Origin: Neobacillus sp. FSL H8-0543
GTDB lineage: Bacteria; Bacillota; Bacilli; Bacillales; Cytobacillaceae
Reading direction: 5' to 3'
Assembly: GCF_038592905.1 (NCBI RefSeq)
Contig: NZ_CP151943.1
Location: forward strand, 2,296,501 to 2,360,500
Length of the DNA stretch: 64,000 nucleotides
Shown: one piece after another, positions 1-9,203 of the stretch
Position numbering within the stretch: the first letter of the stretch is position 1
How the letters are laid out: every line of letters starts with the position of its first letter
Translations under genes and position numbers: made by a program
Notes under the pieces: generated by a model
Told to the model about the DNA's origin: nothing
What the model saw: only the letters and a program-made list of their open reading frames with translations
The model's database searches: none

Positions 1-387
<387 letters not shown>

Positions 388-409
388 TTAATTTCAAACA
401 CTTCTTCTA

Positions 410-438
410 ATTTTACAGAAAAATAGTCCATAGAGCAA
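410..438 (-). promoter_or_regulatory. SigA-type promoter of upp
   Basis: On the minus strand a weak -35 (TTGCTC, 433-438) lies 17 bp from a good -10 (TAAAAT, 410-415). It sits between the licB terminator and the upp start, as expected for independent transcription of upp. Seen by eye only. Confidence 0.5.
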
Positions 439-447
439 CTTATCAAC

Positions 448-484
448 GAAAAAAAACGAGCTTACCGATATTTTCGGCAAGCTC
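448..484 (-). terminator. Rho-independent terminator after the licB-like gene
   Basis: An 11-bp stem (458-468 with 474-484, one G-T pair) is followed on the minus strand by a T-rich run (448-457). It begins a few bases after the stop codon at 490. Confidence 0.85.
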
Positions 485-489
485 CGTAA

Positions 490-1455
490 TTAAGCAATTC
501 TTGGTTCTAAGGAAGGAGTCCTTTGATCCTGATAAACAGTCAATACTGCACCCGCCATAATGAATACCGCAAAAATGATATTCCTAAACGAGAAATCGCC
601 GCCAAGGAAAATGATATCTAAGAAAATCGCCCATGCAACATAAGAGATATTCAGTGCCATTGCACGAACAGGACCGATAAGTTTAATTGCTTGATAATAG
701 AATACATATGAGAGCGTTCCGAATAAAGCAATAAGGCCAATTAACCAGAATGTGCCTGTTGAAGCAACCTTTACAGTTAAACCATGACCAACAAATATCG
801 GAATTATTAATACCGCAAAGATAATCGCTGAAGTAAATTGTCTAATGAAAAGTGCTTGCATAGGCGAAACAACATCGTCCTTCATACCGTAAGCTGAGAT
901 AACAGATTCCATACCCCATCCAAAAATACAGAAAATGATGAACAGCAAACCTATGGAAAATGTTGTTCCAGAAATTAAGTTTCCTGAATAGCTAAGTGCA
1001 ATTGTAAACCCAATACTCATTAACAAACCAGCCCAGTTCTTCAAAGAAAGTCTGTCTTTTAAAATAAAGAAAGCGAAAAATGCACCAACGGCTGGGAATA
1101 TCGATGAGATCGTCGCCGTAAAGGACGCCCCAATACTTTGAACAGATAATACATAAAAAGTCATCCCTACTGGTCCACCAAGAGTGGCTGCCAACACAAC
1201 CCACCAACCGGCTTTGGTTTTCAGCTTACTTACGGATGATTTCAATTCTCCGCGTACTGCCATTAAAATTAACATCCAAAATGCCGAGAACGCATCATGC
1301 AGGAAAGTACTTAAAAGTGGTGCTGCTAAAAGAATTTCCTCAAATTGCAAGAAAGTGGTTGATGCTAACGCATAACCTATTAATATTGTGTCGATCGCCC
1401 ATGTCAATCCAGCGCCTAGGCCAATAGCGACACCTTTTCCATTAAATTTTTCCAA
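490..1455 (-). CDS. EamA/DMT-family transporter, LicB-like
   Basis: Membrane protein of 321 residues with about ten hydrophobic segments, matching the drug/metabolite transporter (EamA) fold. Its start overlaps by 14 bp the end of a gene encoding LicC-like and LicA-like domains. This is the classic lic arrangement, in which LicB imports choline that LicA phosphorylates and LicC activates with CTP. The LicB assignment therefore rests on neighbourhood plus fold; the substrate could be another small amino alcohol. The pair is inserted between upp and glyA and has its own terminator. No LicD transferase is seen in the window. Confidence 0.75.
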   Translation of the reverse strand: MEKFNGKGVAIGLGAGLTWAIDTILIGYALASTTFLQFEEILLAAPLLSTFLHDAFSAFWMLILMAVRGELKSSVSKLKTKAGWWVVLAATLGGPVGMTFYVLSVQSIGASFTATISSIFPAVGAFFAFFILKDRLSLKNWAGLLMSIGFTIALSYSGNLISGTTFSIGLLFIIFCIFGWGMESVISAYGMKDDVVSPMQALFIRQFTSAIIFAVLIIPIFVGHGLTVKVASTGTFWLIGLIALFGTLSYVFYYQAIKLIGPVRAMALNISYVAWAIFLDIIFLGGDFSFRNIIFAVFIMAGAVLTVYQDQRTPSLEPRIA

Positions 1456-3313
1456 GTTGTTCTTCCCCCTTGAATTGTTGCAAAAATCCCTTCGCCCGGT
1501 TAAAACGAGTTATTCCGTACGATCCAAAATCTTCTCCGCCTGCTTCCTTCATTAACGCCCACAGCGTCCAAAGGAAATCAACAAAAATCTTATTTATAAG
1601 CAACTGCTCTTCACTTTCCCTTGTTACAACTCCCTCAAAGTACTCAAGCAAAAACAATTTTTCCTCAGATGGTGATAATTCAGCTTCAATAATATAAGCC
1701 GCAATATCCCAGAGCGGATCGTTCATACCGGAATATTCCCAGTCAATCAAGTACATCTTGTCGTTTCCACTTTTAACGAAATTTTCGGCAAGTGGGTCAA
1801 CATGGCAAGGAACGAGCGGAATATTTAATGATTGATAATATTCCTGTAACTCCATCACCTGTTGCCGCACTTCCTCATGGCCGTCAAAAAGCTTACCCTT
1901 TAATTCAGCAATAACCGCTTCATATTCACCGGTTTTTTCAAACACACTGAAAACTGACCTAAATGACTCACCGGATGTATGCAACTTATTAAAAATAGCG
2001 GCCACTTGGGTCAGATTATCCTCCCGCTTACCCGTTTGCGGATTCAGGGTTTCGGCATTAGGGATAAACCGAACAATCTTCAAACCTGAATGTTCATTAA
2101 AATAGATTACTTCTGGCTGGATACCCAGCTTGTTTGCGACTTCCGTATTCACTTTTTCATCCAGACGATTAATATATTGCTCCGTCCCTTTACCAGGAAT
2201 CCGGGCCGCGAACTCTTCCTCGCCAATCGTCACCTTAAAATTTCGATTGGTCAGACCGCCCAGCGCTTCCACCGACCCAACCATATCCACGTCAATTTTC
2301 AACGCATCTGCAACCACTTGCTTTAGCTCACGTTCCTTAAACTCAGCCTCTTTCGCCATCAACAAGGGGTAGAACTTATCAAGCACCTTACTATGCTGCT
2401 CACGGTCATCAATCTCCGCCCAAATCAAATCGGCAATTTTCAAAATCCCAATATCAATCTTCCGCGAAACATCTAACAGTAAATACTCATAGTTCACATA
2501 CGGATTTTTATTCTTCCCATAAAAACAGAGCATTTCCTGATAAACCTCATACGAAAACTTCGTAATCCCCGTCATCTCACCATCAATACTATTTAACTGA
2601 TGAATGTCTTTTGATATTTTAAAAAGGAACCCATTATGGAGTTCGATAAAAGCATCATCCCCAGAACCGCTTTCCTTCGTAATGAGGACGCAATCTCTTC
2701 CCGGATGATCGAGCACTTCACTAATGGCACGTTCCTCTATAAGGATGTCATCTTCAAACAAAATGAAATCATCGGTAATGTACTCTGCGGCAGCGGCTAG
2801 CGAGTACATGCTTCCTGTCCATAAATATCTTGGATTTTCCACAAAATGAATATTGGTTTTATCGTTAAGAAACTCTGCTTTTCCAAAGGCCTCTTTTTTA
2901 TATCCCGTTACGATAATAATTTTTTCGATCCCTTGATTCTCAAGAATCGTAATCGTTCTTTCTAATAGTGTGGTATCCTTTATCGGCAACAGACAAGCGG
3001 GCCTATCGAATTCGGCTTTTTCCCCAGCCGCCAGAATGACGGCTTGCTTCACCGTTCTTCGTTCATTGTTATGTAGCCTAACCCTGGTTTCATGAAGTTG
3101 GTCCAATTCATTTTTTAAATAGTCTATCCCTGCTTGGGTAAGCAAATAGCAGCGGGTTTTTCCTTCATTTTGAGAAATGATTAGTTTCTCTTCAGCCAAT
3201 TGATTGAGAGTATAATTCACCTTTCCAACTGAAAGGTTACATAGCTTTGCAAGTGATCTTTGAGTAATTTCAGGGTTTTTTGATAACGTGATTAGCATCT
3301 GAAATTTTTGCAC
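1442..3313 (-). CDS. HTH - nucleotidyltransferase - choline-kinase-like fusion (LicC/LicA type)
   Basis: Three-domain protein of 623 residues. Residues 1-75 form a winged-helix DNA-binding domain. Residues about 90-320 are a LicC-like nucleotidyltransferase, with AVILAAG at 90-96, FEDD at 186-189 and the closing WAEID at 298-302. Residues about 340-610 are a LicA-like kinase, with HVDPLAEN at 504-511 and IDWEYSGMNDPLWD at 523-536. Expected chemistry is phosphorylation of choline or a similar alcohol and CTP activation to a CDP derivative. The glycine/arginine-rich loop after LAAG is degenerate (GEKAEFDRPACLLP). Start is GTG at 3313, with AGGAGG eleven bases upstream. A palindrome in front suggests autoregulation. 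Confidence 0.8.
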   Translation of the reverse strand: MQKFQMLITLSKNPEITQRSLAKLCNLSVGKVNYTLNQLAEEKLIISQNEGKTRCYLLTQAGIDYLKNELDQLHETRVRLHNNERRTVKQAVILAAGEKAEFDRPACLLPIKDTTLLERTITILENQGIEKIIIVTGYKKEAFGKAEFLNDKTNIHFVENPRYLWTGSMYSLAAAAEYITDDFILFEDDILIEERAISEVLDHPGRDCVLITKESGSGDDAFIELHNGFLFKISKDIHQLNSIDGEMTGITKFSYEVYQEMLCFYGKNKNPYVNYEYLLLDVSRKIDIGILKIADLIWAEIDDREQHSKVLDKFYPLLMAKEAEFKERELKQVVADALKIDVDMVGSVEALGGLTNRNFKVTIGEEEFAARIPGKGTEQYINRLDEKVNTEVANKLGIQPEVIYFNEHSGLKIVRFIPNAETLNPQTGKREDNLTQVAAIFNKLHTSGESFRSVFSVFEKTGEYEAVIAELKGKLFDGHEEVRQQVMELQEYYQSLNIPLVPCHVDPLAENFVKSGNDKMYLIDWEYSGMNDPLWDIAAYIIEAELSPSEEKLFLLEYFEGVVTRESEEQLLINKIFVDFLWTLWALMKEAGGEDFGSYGITRFNRAKGFLQQFKGEEQLGKI

Positions 3314-3334
3314 CTGAGGAACAACCTCCTAATA

Positions 3335-3366
3335 TGTTCATTTTTTGAACAGTGGTATCATAGCAT
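3335..3366 (-). promoter_or_regulatory. Promoter with palindromic operator of the HTH-LicCA gene
   Basis: A perfect inverted repeat TGTTCA-N5-TGAACA (3335-3351) lies just downstream of an extended -10 (TG-C-TATGAT; hexamer 3357-3362). It covers the likely transcription start. It is a plausible binding site for the winged-helix domain encoded by the gene itself. Confidence 0.6.
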
Positions 3367-3438
3367 ATATTTCTTCTCTCGCATATAGAATTAATGTGAC
3401 CATTTTTAAAACATGATAACTCGCCTCGAGATGACGAC

Positions 3439-3466
3439 AAAAAAATCGGCCCCTTATGGGCCGATT
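3439..3466 (-). terminator. Terminator of glyA
   Basis: Stem AATCGGCCC / GGGCCGATT with a short loop, followed on the minus strand by seven Ts. It lies 13 bp after the glyA stop. Confidence 0.9.
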
Positions 3467-3478
3467 CTTCTGACGTGT

Positions 3479-4720
3479 TTAATATTCTGGATAAAGCGTG
3501 AATTTGCTTGTCAGCGCTTCTACTCGTGCAGCTGCTTCCTGCAGCTTCGCTTCATCTTCGTGATTTTTCAACGTATACGCGATAATTGAAGCAATTTCGT
3601 CCATTTCAACCAAACCGAAGCCACGACTTGTTACCGCAGCTGTTCCAATGCGGACACCGCTCGTTACAAATGGACTCTGCGGATCAAATGGAATCGTGTT
3701 TTTGTTTACAGTGATTCCAATTTCATCAAGCACTTTTTCCGCCACTTTACCTGTTAAGCCGAGGGTCTGAAGGTCAAGCAAGAGCAGGTGATTATCCGTA
3801 CCGCCTGAGACAAGCTTAAGCCCTTCTTTTTCCAAGCCTTCTGCAAGGCGCTTAGCGTTAACGATGATGTTCTCCGCATATTCCTTAAAGCTATCTTGAA
3901 GTACTTCACCAAAGGCAACAGCTTTTGCCGCAATTACATGCATTAGCGGACCGCCTTGAATTCCTGGGAAGATCGATTTATCAATTTTCTTGCCAAATTC
4001 TTCTTTACAAAGAATCATTCCGCCACGTGGCCCGCGAAGTGTTTTATGCGTTGTGGTTGTCACAAAATCCGCATAGGGAACAGGGCTTTGATGCAGACCT
4101 GCAGCCACAAGTCCGGCGATATGCGCCATATCCACCATTAAATAGGCGCCCACTTCATCAGCAATCTCACGGAACTTTGCAAAATCAATTTCTCTTGGGT
4201 ACGCACTTGCTCCTGCCACAATCAGTTTGGGTTTATGCTCAAGAGCTTTCGCCAATACATCGTCATAGTTAATCCGTTGGGAGACTTCATCCACACCATA
4301 TTCAACAAACTTATATTGAATACCGCTAAAGTTTACCGGGCTGCCGTGTGTTAAATGGCCGCCATGGGAAAGGTTCATCCCAAGCACCGTGTCACCTTGC
4401 TCGAGAATCGTAAAGTATACGGCCATATTTGCTTGAGCGCCTGAATGCGGCTGGACATTGACATACTCTGCACCAAAGATTTCCTTAGCGCGCTCGCGAG
4501 CTAAATCCTCGACGATATCCACATATTCACAACCACCGTAATAACGGCGACCTGGATAGCCTTCTGCATATTTGTTGGTTAAAACAGAACCCTGCGCTTC
4601 CATGATCGCTTCACTAACAAAGTTTTCTGAGGCAATGAGTTCAATTTTGCTGCGTTGACGGCCTAATTCTTTTTGAATCGCTTCAAAAACCTGCCCGTCC
4701 TGACCTTGCAAATGCTTCAT
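3479..4720 (-). CDS. glyA: Serine hydroxymethyltransferase
   Basis: PLP enzyme that interconverts serine and glycine while charging tetrahydrofolate with a one-carbon unit; cytoplasmic. At 413 residues it is full length. The PLP lysine is K226 in the [14 protein letters not shown] motif, with the upstream VDMAHIAG segment at 196-203 that positions the cofactor. The start ATG at 4720 is preceded by AAGGGGG. It is monocistronic, with its own terminator. A weak hairpin separates it from ywlG upstream. Confidence 0.98.
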   Translation of the reverse strand: MKHLQGQDGQVFEAIQKELGRQRSKIELIASENFVSEAIMEAQGSVLTNKYAEGYPGRRYYGGCEYVDIVEDLARERAKEIFGAEYVNVQPHSGAQANMAVYFTILEQGDTVLGMNLSHGGHLTHGSPVNFSGIQYKFVEYGVDEVSQRINYDDVLAKALEHKPKLIVAGASAYPREIDFAKFREIADEVGAYLMVDMAHIAGLVAAGLHQSPVPYADFVTTTTHKTLRGPRGGMILCKEEFGKKIDKSIFPGIQGGPLMHVIAAKAVAFGEVLQDSFKEYAENIIVNAKRLAEGLEKEGLKLVSGGTDNHLLLLDLQTLGLTGKVAEKVLDEIGITVNKNTIPFDPQSPFVTSGVRIGTAAVTSRGFGLVEMDEIASIIAYTLKNHEDEAKLQEAAARVEALTSKFTLYPEY

Positions 4721-4811
4721 AATTATCCCCCTTATATGTATGGACCTATATTTTCGAAAAATTCCCTCTTTATTTTAGCACGTTTCTATCTAAAATTAAA
4801 AGATGTAAGAA

Positions 4812-4831
4812 GGTCAGACCTTAGCCTGACC
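4812..4831 (-). terminator. Weak stem-loop between ywlG and glyA
   Basis: Six-base-pair stem GGTCAG/CTGACC with an eight-base loop, followed on the minus strand by a short T-containing stretch rather than a clean T-run. It may be a partial terminator of the ywlG operon. Confidence 0.4.
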
Positions 4832-4838
4832 CTATCAG

Positions 4839-5420
4839 TTATGTACAGCTGAGGTTATCCTGATTTCGTTCATATACGGCCCGAGGACCGCCGATGAGTT
4901 TTGGACGAGTTTTCGCTAATGTCACATGGGCGTGGCCGACACTCTTTTGCCCGACACGAACAGGGACGGCGACATGTTTGATGTGCATGCCGATTAACGT
5001 GTTGCCGATATCGATTCCAGCATCGGCTTTTATAAACTCAACGACGACGGCATCCTCTAGCATATCAAATGCATACGTCGCCATCGCACCGCCTGCTGTC
5101 CGAACCGGAACAACCGACACCTCATCAAAGCCTCGTTCCGCCGCTACCGCTCTTTCCACGACAAGTGCCCTGTTCAAATGCTCGCAGCATTGGAACGCCA
5201 AGCTGACACCTGCACCTTGCGCAAACTGGCTCAACCTGCGGAAAATCATTTCAGCAACCTCAACCGTCCCCGCCGTGCCAATTTTTTTGCCGATTACTTC
5301 ACTTGTACTGCAGCCGATCACTACGAGCTGCCCTGGATTCAAGGATGCTTGTACCGCAAACTCCGAAAGGATGAATTCAAGCTCTTTTTCCCATGATTGA
5401 ATCATCTTGTCCATGTCCAT
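4839..5420 (-). CDS. ywlG: YwlG, UPF0340/TIGR01440 family protein
   Basis: Conserved Firmicutes protein of unknown function, about 193 residues here, close to the usual 180-190. It contains the family segments [20 protein letters not shown] (about 31-50) and [20 protein letters not shown] near 134-153. No known catalytic motif was recognised. It follows rpiB with one base between stop and start, so it is cotranscribed. Several in-frame ATGs occur at the start (5420, 5414); AGGA lies best for 5414. Linkage to glyA and rpiB is conserved across Bacillus. Confidence 0.85.
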   Translation of the reverse strand: MDMDKMIQSWEKELEFILSEFAVQASLNPGQLVVIGCSTSEVIGKKIGTAGTVEVAEMIFRRLSQFAQGAGVSLAFQCCEHLNRALVVERAVAAERGFDEVSVVPVRTAGGAMATYAFDMLEDAVVVEFIKADAGIDIGNTLIGMHIKHVAVPVRVGQKSVGHAHVTLAKTRPKLIGGPRAVYERNQDNLSCT

Positions 5421-5421
5421 C

Positions 5422-5862
5422 CTAGTTATTCTCGTATTCGCTGATTTTACCTACGCGTGTTGCGTGGCGTCCGCCTTCAAAACCTTCCGTTAACCAAATC
5501 TTGGCAATGTCACGCGCCAGTCCTGGCCCAATGACGCGTTCTCCCATCGCCAGAACATTGGTGTCATTATGTGCCCGGGTTGCTTTTGCACTAAAGGTAT
5601 CGTGGACAAGAGCACAGCGAATCCCCTTCACCTTGTTGGCCGCAATACTCATGCCAATCCCCGTTCCGCAAATCAAAACCCCGCGGTCAAACTCGCCGCT
5701 GGCAACCTTCTGCGCAACCGGAAGTGCGTAATCTGGATAATCCACAGACGTCTCGCACTCACAACCAAAATCCACATATTCAATTCCAAGCTCGTCCATT
5801 AAACTAGCTATTTCTTTGCGAATATTCACTCCGCCATGATCTGATGCCAAAGCCACTTTCAT
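5422..5862 (-). CDS. rpiB: Ribose-5-phosphate isomerase B
   Basis: Interconverts ribose 5-phosphate and ribulose 5-phosphate in the pentose phosphate pathway. The protein has 146 residues and the RpiB/LacAB signatures: SDHGG near residues 7-11, [13 protein letters not shown] with the active-site cysteine near 65, and THND-type catalytic residues near 98-100. The start chosen is ATG at 5862 because GGAGG lies seven bases before it; the ATG at 5868 would be too close. It is the first gene of a pair with ywlG and follows the terminator of ywlE's neighbour region. Confidence 0.95.
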   Translation of the reverse strand: MKVALASDHGGVNIRKEIASLMDELGIEYVDFGCECETSVDYPDYALPVAQKVASGEFDRGVLICGTGIGMSIAANKVKGIRCALVHDTFSAKATRAHNDTNVLAMGERVIGPGLARDIAKIWLTEGFEGGRHATRVGKISEYENN

Positions 5863-5948
5863 ATTCATTCCTCCTGTTTAGTTATCTGCTTTAATATTGA
5901 CATACTGGTAAAAAAATATAAAGCGAAATAGGTGACTTGAGCACCTAC

Positions 5949-5976
5949 AAAAAAACCGAATGCATCTGCACTCGGA
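5949..5976 (-). terminator. Terminator-like hairpin between ywlE and rpiB
   Basis: Minus-strand stem with CCGA...TCGG arms and a run of seven Ts (5949-5955). Minus-strand genes are read from high to low coordinates, so the hairpin lies after rpiB/ywlG's upstream neighbour. It is just before the ywlE stop side at 5985, that is, downstream of ywlE. Confidence 0.85.
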
Positions 5977-5984
5977 TCCTAAGA

Positions 5985-6419
5985 CTATAATTTTTCGATC
6001 GCTTTGTTTATCCATTTTTCTAAATCTTGATACGTTTCTTGATAGATCTTCAAGTTGCCGCCAAAGGGATCGACAACGTCGTGGTCATAGGTTTCGCCGC
6101 TGAATTCCTTCAAGGTGAAAAGCTTTTTCCAGCACTCAGGATATTGCTGGAGAATCGCCGTCTTATGTGAAGCCGTCATGGTTAAAATTAAATCTGCCCA
6201 ATCGACCTCATCCTTCGTAAGCAAACTGGATTGATGATGATGGTCAATCCCCTTTTCATCAAGCACTCTTTGGGCATGAGCGGACGCCTCACCTCCATTG
6301 GCCGCATATACCCCTGCCGATCTAACTTCGACACCATCCAGATTTTTATTTTTCAAGATAGCTTCTGCCATTGGACTCCGGCACGTATTTCCCGTACAAA
6401 CAAACAATATGCGCTGCAA
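5985..6419 (-). CDS. ywlE: Protein-arginine phosphatase YwlE (low-molecular-weight phosphatase fold)
   Basis: Removes phosphate from arginines that the McsB kinase marks for ClpCP degradation. The P-loop CTGNTCRS (8-15) carries the nucleophile Cys8 and Arg14. Thr12 within it is the residue known to give phosphoarginine specificity. The general acid is Asp117 in DPFGG. Length 144 residues. Translation starts at TTG (6419), with a GGTGG ribosome site nine bases before. It sits in the conserved ywlC-ywlG gene order. Confidence 0.93.
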   Translation of the reverse strand: MQRILFVCTGNTCRSPMAEAILKNKNLDGVEVRSAGVYAANGGEASAHAQRVLDEKGIDHHHQSSLLTKDEVDWADLILTMTASHKTAILQQYPECWKKLFTLKEFSGETYDHDVVDPFGGNLKIYQETYQDLEKWINKAIEKL

Positions 6420-6521
6420 TTGAGTCAGCCACCTTTCCCTCTATGATATGTATTATTTTAACAAAATTTTTTCGAATGGACAAAGCATTACAAAAACCCT
6501 TCTAAAGATCGTGGATGGTCA

Positions 6522-7073
6522 TTAGAAAAGAGGCATAAGCAACTTGATTCCGAAGGCTAACAGGATACTGCCGCCCAAAGCCTCACCATAGTACCCAAGC
6601 CAGCCTTGAAATTTCCTCCCGAGCATCAACCCCGACCATGTTAAAATGGCAGCGGCAACACCGAAGAAAGCAATAACCAAAATGGTTTTCGCGCCATAAA
6701 TTCCTAACGTTAATCCAAGCGAAAAGCTATCAAGGCTCACACTTAAGGCAAATAAAAGCAGCCCAAAACCTGCAGGTGCCAGCAACGTACTCTTCTCGTC
6801 TTTTTTGACCCCGCCCCAAATCATCTGCAAACCTAACAAAATTAACAGCAAACCTCCTAGCAATGAGGCAAACGTTCCGAATTTCTCAGATAAAAATTTT
6901 CCGGCAAACATTCCTACAAACGGCATCCAAACATGAAAAAAGCCAATAGTAATTCCAATGCTAAAAATTTGCCTTAACCGCAATTTAAACATGCCCATCC
7001 CAAGTCCTACGGAAAAGGCATCCATCCCTAATGCAAACGCCATTAACAACAGCGTAATAATTTCCCCAATCAT
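6522..7073 (-). CDS. mntP: Manganese efflux pump MntP
   Basis: Inner-membrane exporter of Mn2+ that protects against manganese excess (YwlD in B. subtilis). The 183 residues form about six membrane segments. They carry the two conserved acidic repeats of the family, [12 protein letters not shown] in the first half and [12 protein letters not shown] in the second. The ORF could begin at 7121, but AGGGGAGGG lies just before the ATG at 7073 and family proteins start there. No yybP-ykoY manganese riboswitch was recognised upstream. Confidence 0.93.
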   Translation of the reverse strand: MIGEIITLLLMAFALGMDAFSVGLGMGMFKLRLRQIFSIGITIGFFHVWMPFVGMFAGKFLSEKFGTFASLLGGLLLILLGLQMIWGGVKKDEKSTLLAPAGFGLLLFALSVSLDSFSLGLTLGIYGAKTILVIAFFGVAAAILTWSGLMLGRKFQGWLGYYGEALGGSILLAFGIKLLMPLF

Positions 7074-7155
7074 ACTTGCCCTCCCCTCAGACTTGCCCTT
7101 ATTCAAGATATGCACGTCCAAAATGATTTAGAAGTTAACAAGGATTAGCTGGTTC

Positions 7156-7184
7156 AAAAAAATACCAGTCGTGCTGACTGGCAT
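7156..7184 (-). terminator. Terminator of ywlC
   Basis: Stem TGCCAGTC/GACTGGTA with a five-base loop, followed on the minus strand by seven Ts; it begins at the ywlC stop codon. Confidence 0.9.
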
Positions 7185-8228
7185 TTACTCATTTATTATT
7201 CTATTTCCGGCTGCTTTTTGCAGGCGATTCATAATCGCGTGACCAACACCGGTATTCGGAAACATTTCACTAAAAATAATGTCCACCTTTTCCTGATTAA
7301 AAGCCCTTAAGGTATCATAAAGCGCCGTCGCCACCGTCTCAAGCTCCGAACGTTTTCCGCAGGCTAAAACAAGCGCCGCATTGTACTCGCTGCGATTTTC
7401 CTTTGTGGTCAGGATACCGACACGTAAACCGTCCCGCTGTTTTTCTTCAACCAGCTCCTGCAGGAATACTTTGCTTCCATTAACTAAATACAAGGGGGCA
7501 TCCGGTGCATAGTGCTTGTATTTCATCCCCGGTGATTTTGGTTTCGACGCCTCGTCTAGGAGTGCAGGATCCAACTGCACCTCACCAATGACCGCCTCTA
7601 TCTGCTCTTTTGTTACCCCACCTGGTCTTAAAATGACTGGAATCGATTCCGTACAATCAATAACTGTTGATTCCACACCGACACCCGTTGGACCACCATC
7701 GAGCACGCCAGATATTTTTCCATTTAGATCATCCAGCACATGCCCGGCGTTTGTAGGCGAAGGTTTCCCCGAGCTATTCGCGCTCGGAGCCGCAATCGGT
7801 AGCTGACAGGCCTGCAGCAACGCCAGCGCGACAGGATGATCTGGAAGCCTAACAGCAACTGTATCTAAGCCCGCTGTTGCTTTTTCAGACAGAATACCAT
7901 GTTTCTTTTTAAAAATAATCGTCAATGGACCTGGCCAAAACTTGTCCATTAACCTTTCCGCTTTCTCTGGAACTTCTTTCACAAAGCGAGTAAGCTGCTG
8001 TTTATCCGCAATGTGGATAATCAGTGGATTATCACTCGGTCGTCCCTTGGCCATGAAAATTTTCGCGACTGCCTCATCGCTTTCTGCGTTCCCGCCTAAG
8101 CCGTAAACTGTCTCTGTCGGCAGGGCAACTACCTCATTTTCCCGTAAAAAATGGGCAGCATCCACAACCTGTGGATTATTTTCAAGTTTATCCACATATT
8201 TATCCACGATCCATACTTTTGTGTCCAT
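7185..8228 (-). CDS. ywlC: L-threonylcarbamoyladenylate synthase (Sua5/YwlC)
   Basis: Makes threonylcarbamoyl-AMP from threonine, bicarbonate and ATP, the first step of the t6A modification of ANN-decoding tRNAs. The 347 residues comprise a YrdC domain and a C-terminal Sua5 domain, the longer two-domain form. YrdC segments visible are PTETVYGLG near 37-45, KGRPSDNPLIIH near 80-91 and SANSSGKPSPT near 150-160. Start is ATG at 8228 with AAAGGTGG. Several TTATCCACA boxes lie inside the 5' part of the gene. Confidence 0.95.
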   Translation of the reverse strand: MDTKVWIVDKYVDKLENNPQVVDAAHFLRENEVVALPTETVYGLGGNAESDEAVAKIFMAKGRPSDNPLIIHIADKQQLTRFVKEVPEKAERLMDKFWPGPLTIIFKKKHGILSEKATAGLDTVAVRLPDHPVALALLQACQLPIAAPSANSSGKPSPTNAGHVLDDLNGKISGVLDGGPTGVGVESTVIDCTESIPVILRPGGVTKEQIEAVIGEVQLDPALLDEASKPKSPGMKYKHYAPDAPLYLVNGSKVFLQELVEEKQRDGLRVGILTTKENRSEYNAALVLACGKRSELETVATALYDTLRAFNQEKVDIIFSEMFPNTGVGHAIMNRLQKAAGNRIINE

Positions 8229-8502
8229 AGTTATCCACCTTTATTTAAAACGCGTATATTATCGAAATTTGCCGAAATTAGGCTCTTAGTCTCATATTTC
8301 CTTTGAAAGTATAAAAGATGCTGAGGATAAATACAAGGTCTTATCCACAAATTGTGCATAACAATGTTAAAAATGGGGATAACTTTGGGGATTCTTCAAC
8401 AATCATAGTGAAAATTTTAAAAATAACGAGTTATCCACATTTAAAACGTGTCGAATGTGTTCTAACTTGTAAAACTCAACGGGTAAATCGTCCCTATCCA
8501 CA
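8002..8502. promoter_or_regulatory. DnaA-box cluster at ywlC-ywlB
   Basis: Four perfect TTATCCACA boxes (8012-8020 minus; 8188-8196, 8341-8349 and 8431-8439 plus) and one TTATGCACA (8353-8361 minus). One-mismatch boxes occur at 8002, 8170, 8200, 8231, 8374 and 8494. This is far above the chance rate for about 500 bp. B. subtilis has DnaA-box clusters outside oriC that titrate DnaA, and as I recall one lies at ywlC, so the site is probably conserved. Confidence 0.8.
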
Positions 8503-8849
8503 ATCTTAAACCCAAGCAGTTCAAAAAATCCAATTGCCGCTCCTTTATTCGTTGCTAAAAATAAATCGCTCAACCCTTTGTCCTTTGCTAGTTGGAGCAT
8601 TTGATTAAATAGAAGGAGAATATCCTTATCCGCCTGTCCCGTTGTCACCGCTAACGAACGAAGTAGCCCGAACTCCTTGATCGCCTCCATTCCAAGTGTA
8701 CCCTTAACATTAGAATCCTCATCCTCTAGCAGCAAAAAGTACTCTACCGTTTCCTCGGTTAATCCATCTGTCCCCAAACTAGCCAGTGTTAAAAACTCTC
8801 TCAATTTTCCTAAATCCTCTTGATTGGCGCAGCGAATAAGTGCTTGCAT
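8403..8849 (-). CDS. ywlB: GNAT-like acetyltransferase YwlB
   Basis: Predicted N-acyltransferase of 148 residues with a GNAT-like pattern: a beta-strand segment VKGTLGMEAIKEFGLLRSLAVTTG, a helix with the acyl-CoA region, and a late strand ATNKGAAIGFFELLGFKIVDRDDLP. Its substrate is unknown. It lies directly upstream of ywlC, as in B. subtilis, separated by the DnaA-box cluster, two boxes of which overlap its 3' end. Start ATG is at 8849. Confidence 0.85.
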   Translation of the reverse strand: MQALIRCANQEDLGKLREFLTLASLGTDGLTEETVEYFLLLEDEDSNVKGTLGMEAIKEFGLLRSLAVTTGQADKDILLLFNQMLQLAKDKGLSDLFLATNKGAAIGFFELLGFKIVDRDDLPVEFYKLEHIRHVLNVDNSLFLKFSL

Positions 8850-8974
8850 TCCAACACCCCATTTCCTTATGTTACTCTATTATTATGAATTAATAGAGTA
8901 AATAGAACGGTTGGTATGAGAACTCTAGTGAAATTTTTTGTTCTTTTATAAGAAAAAGTCTCGGTTAACTTGGC

Positions 8975-9104
8975 TGTTGATTTGCGCTCCAGGCACTTCG
9001 CTTTCCGCGGGCGGTCCGGTGAGCCTCCTCGTCGCTTCGCTCCTGCGGGGTCTCACCAGCCCCGTACTCCCGCAGGAGTCTCGCGCCTTCCGCTCCAATC
9101 AACA
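8975..9104. repeat. Interspersed TIR element, copy A (type 1)
   Basis: About 130 bp bounded by TGTTGATT and AATCAACA, with internal GC-rich palindromes (CTTTCCGCGGGC; CTTCGCTCCTGCGGG). Four further copies occur at 14355, 40024, 51356 (deleted) and 63408, all in the same orientation. It has no coding capacity, resembles a MITE or a structured intergenic repeat, and fills the spoIIR-ywlB gap. Confidence 0.85.
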
Positions 9105-9142
9105 TAGTTATAAAATCAACAATAACCTCTAACAGAACCAAG

Positions 9143-9188
9143 AAAAAAGGGTGAGCCTCTACTTTTCGTAGTAGCGTCTCACCCTTTC
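9143..9188 (-). terminator. Terminator of spoIIR
   Basis: Long hairpin: outer stem AAAGGGTGAG/CTCACCCTTT with a nested CTAC/GTAG stem, then six Ts on the minus strand. Confidence 0.9.
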
Positions 9189-9203
9189 AATTAGAATTCT
9201 CTT

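Noticed and set aside
7074..7184. Manganese riboswitch upstream of mntP
   Set aside because: The short gap holds only the ywlC terminator; no yybP-ykoY-like structure was seen.
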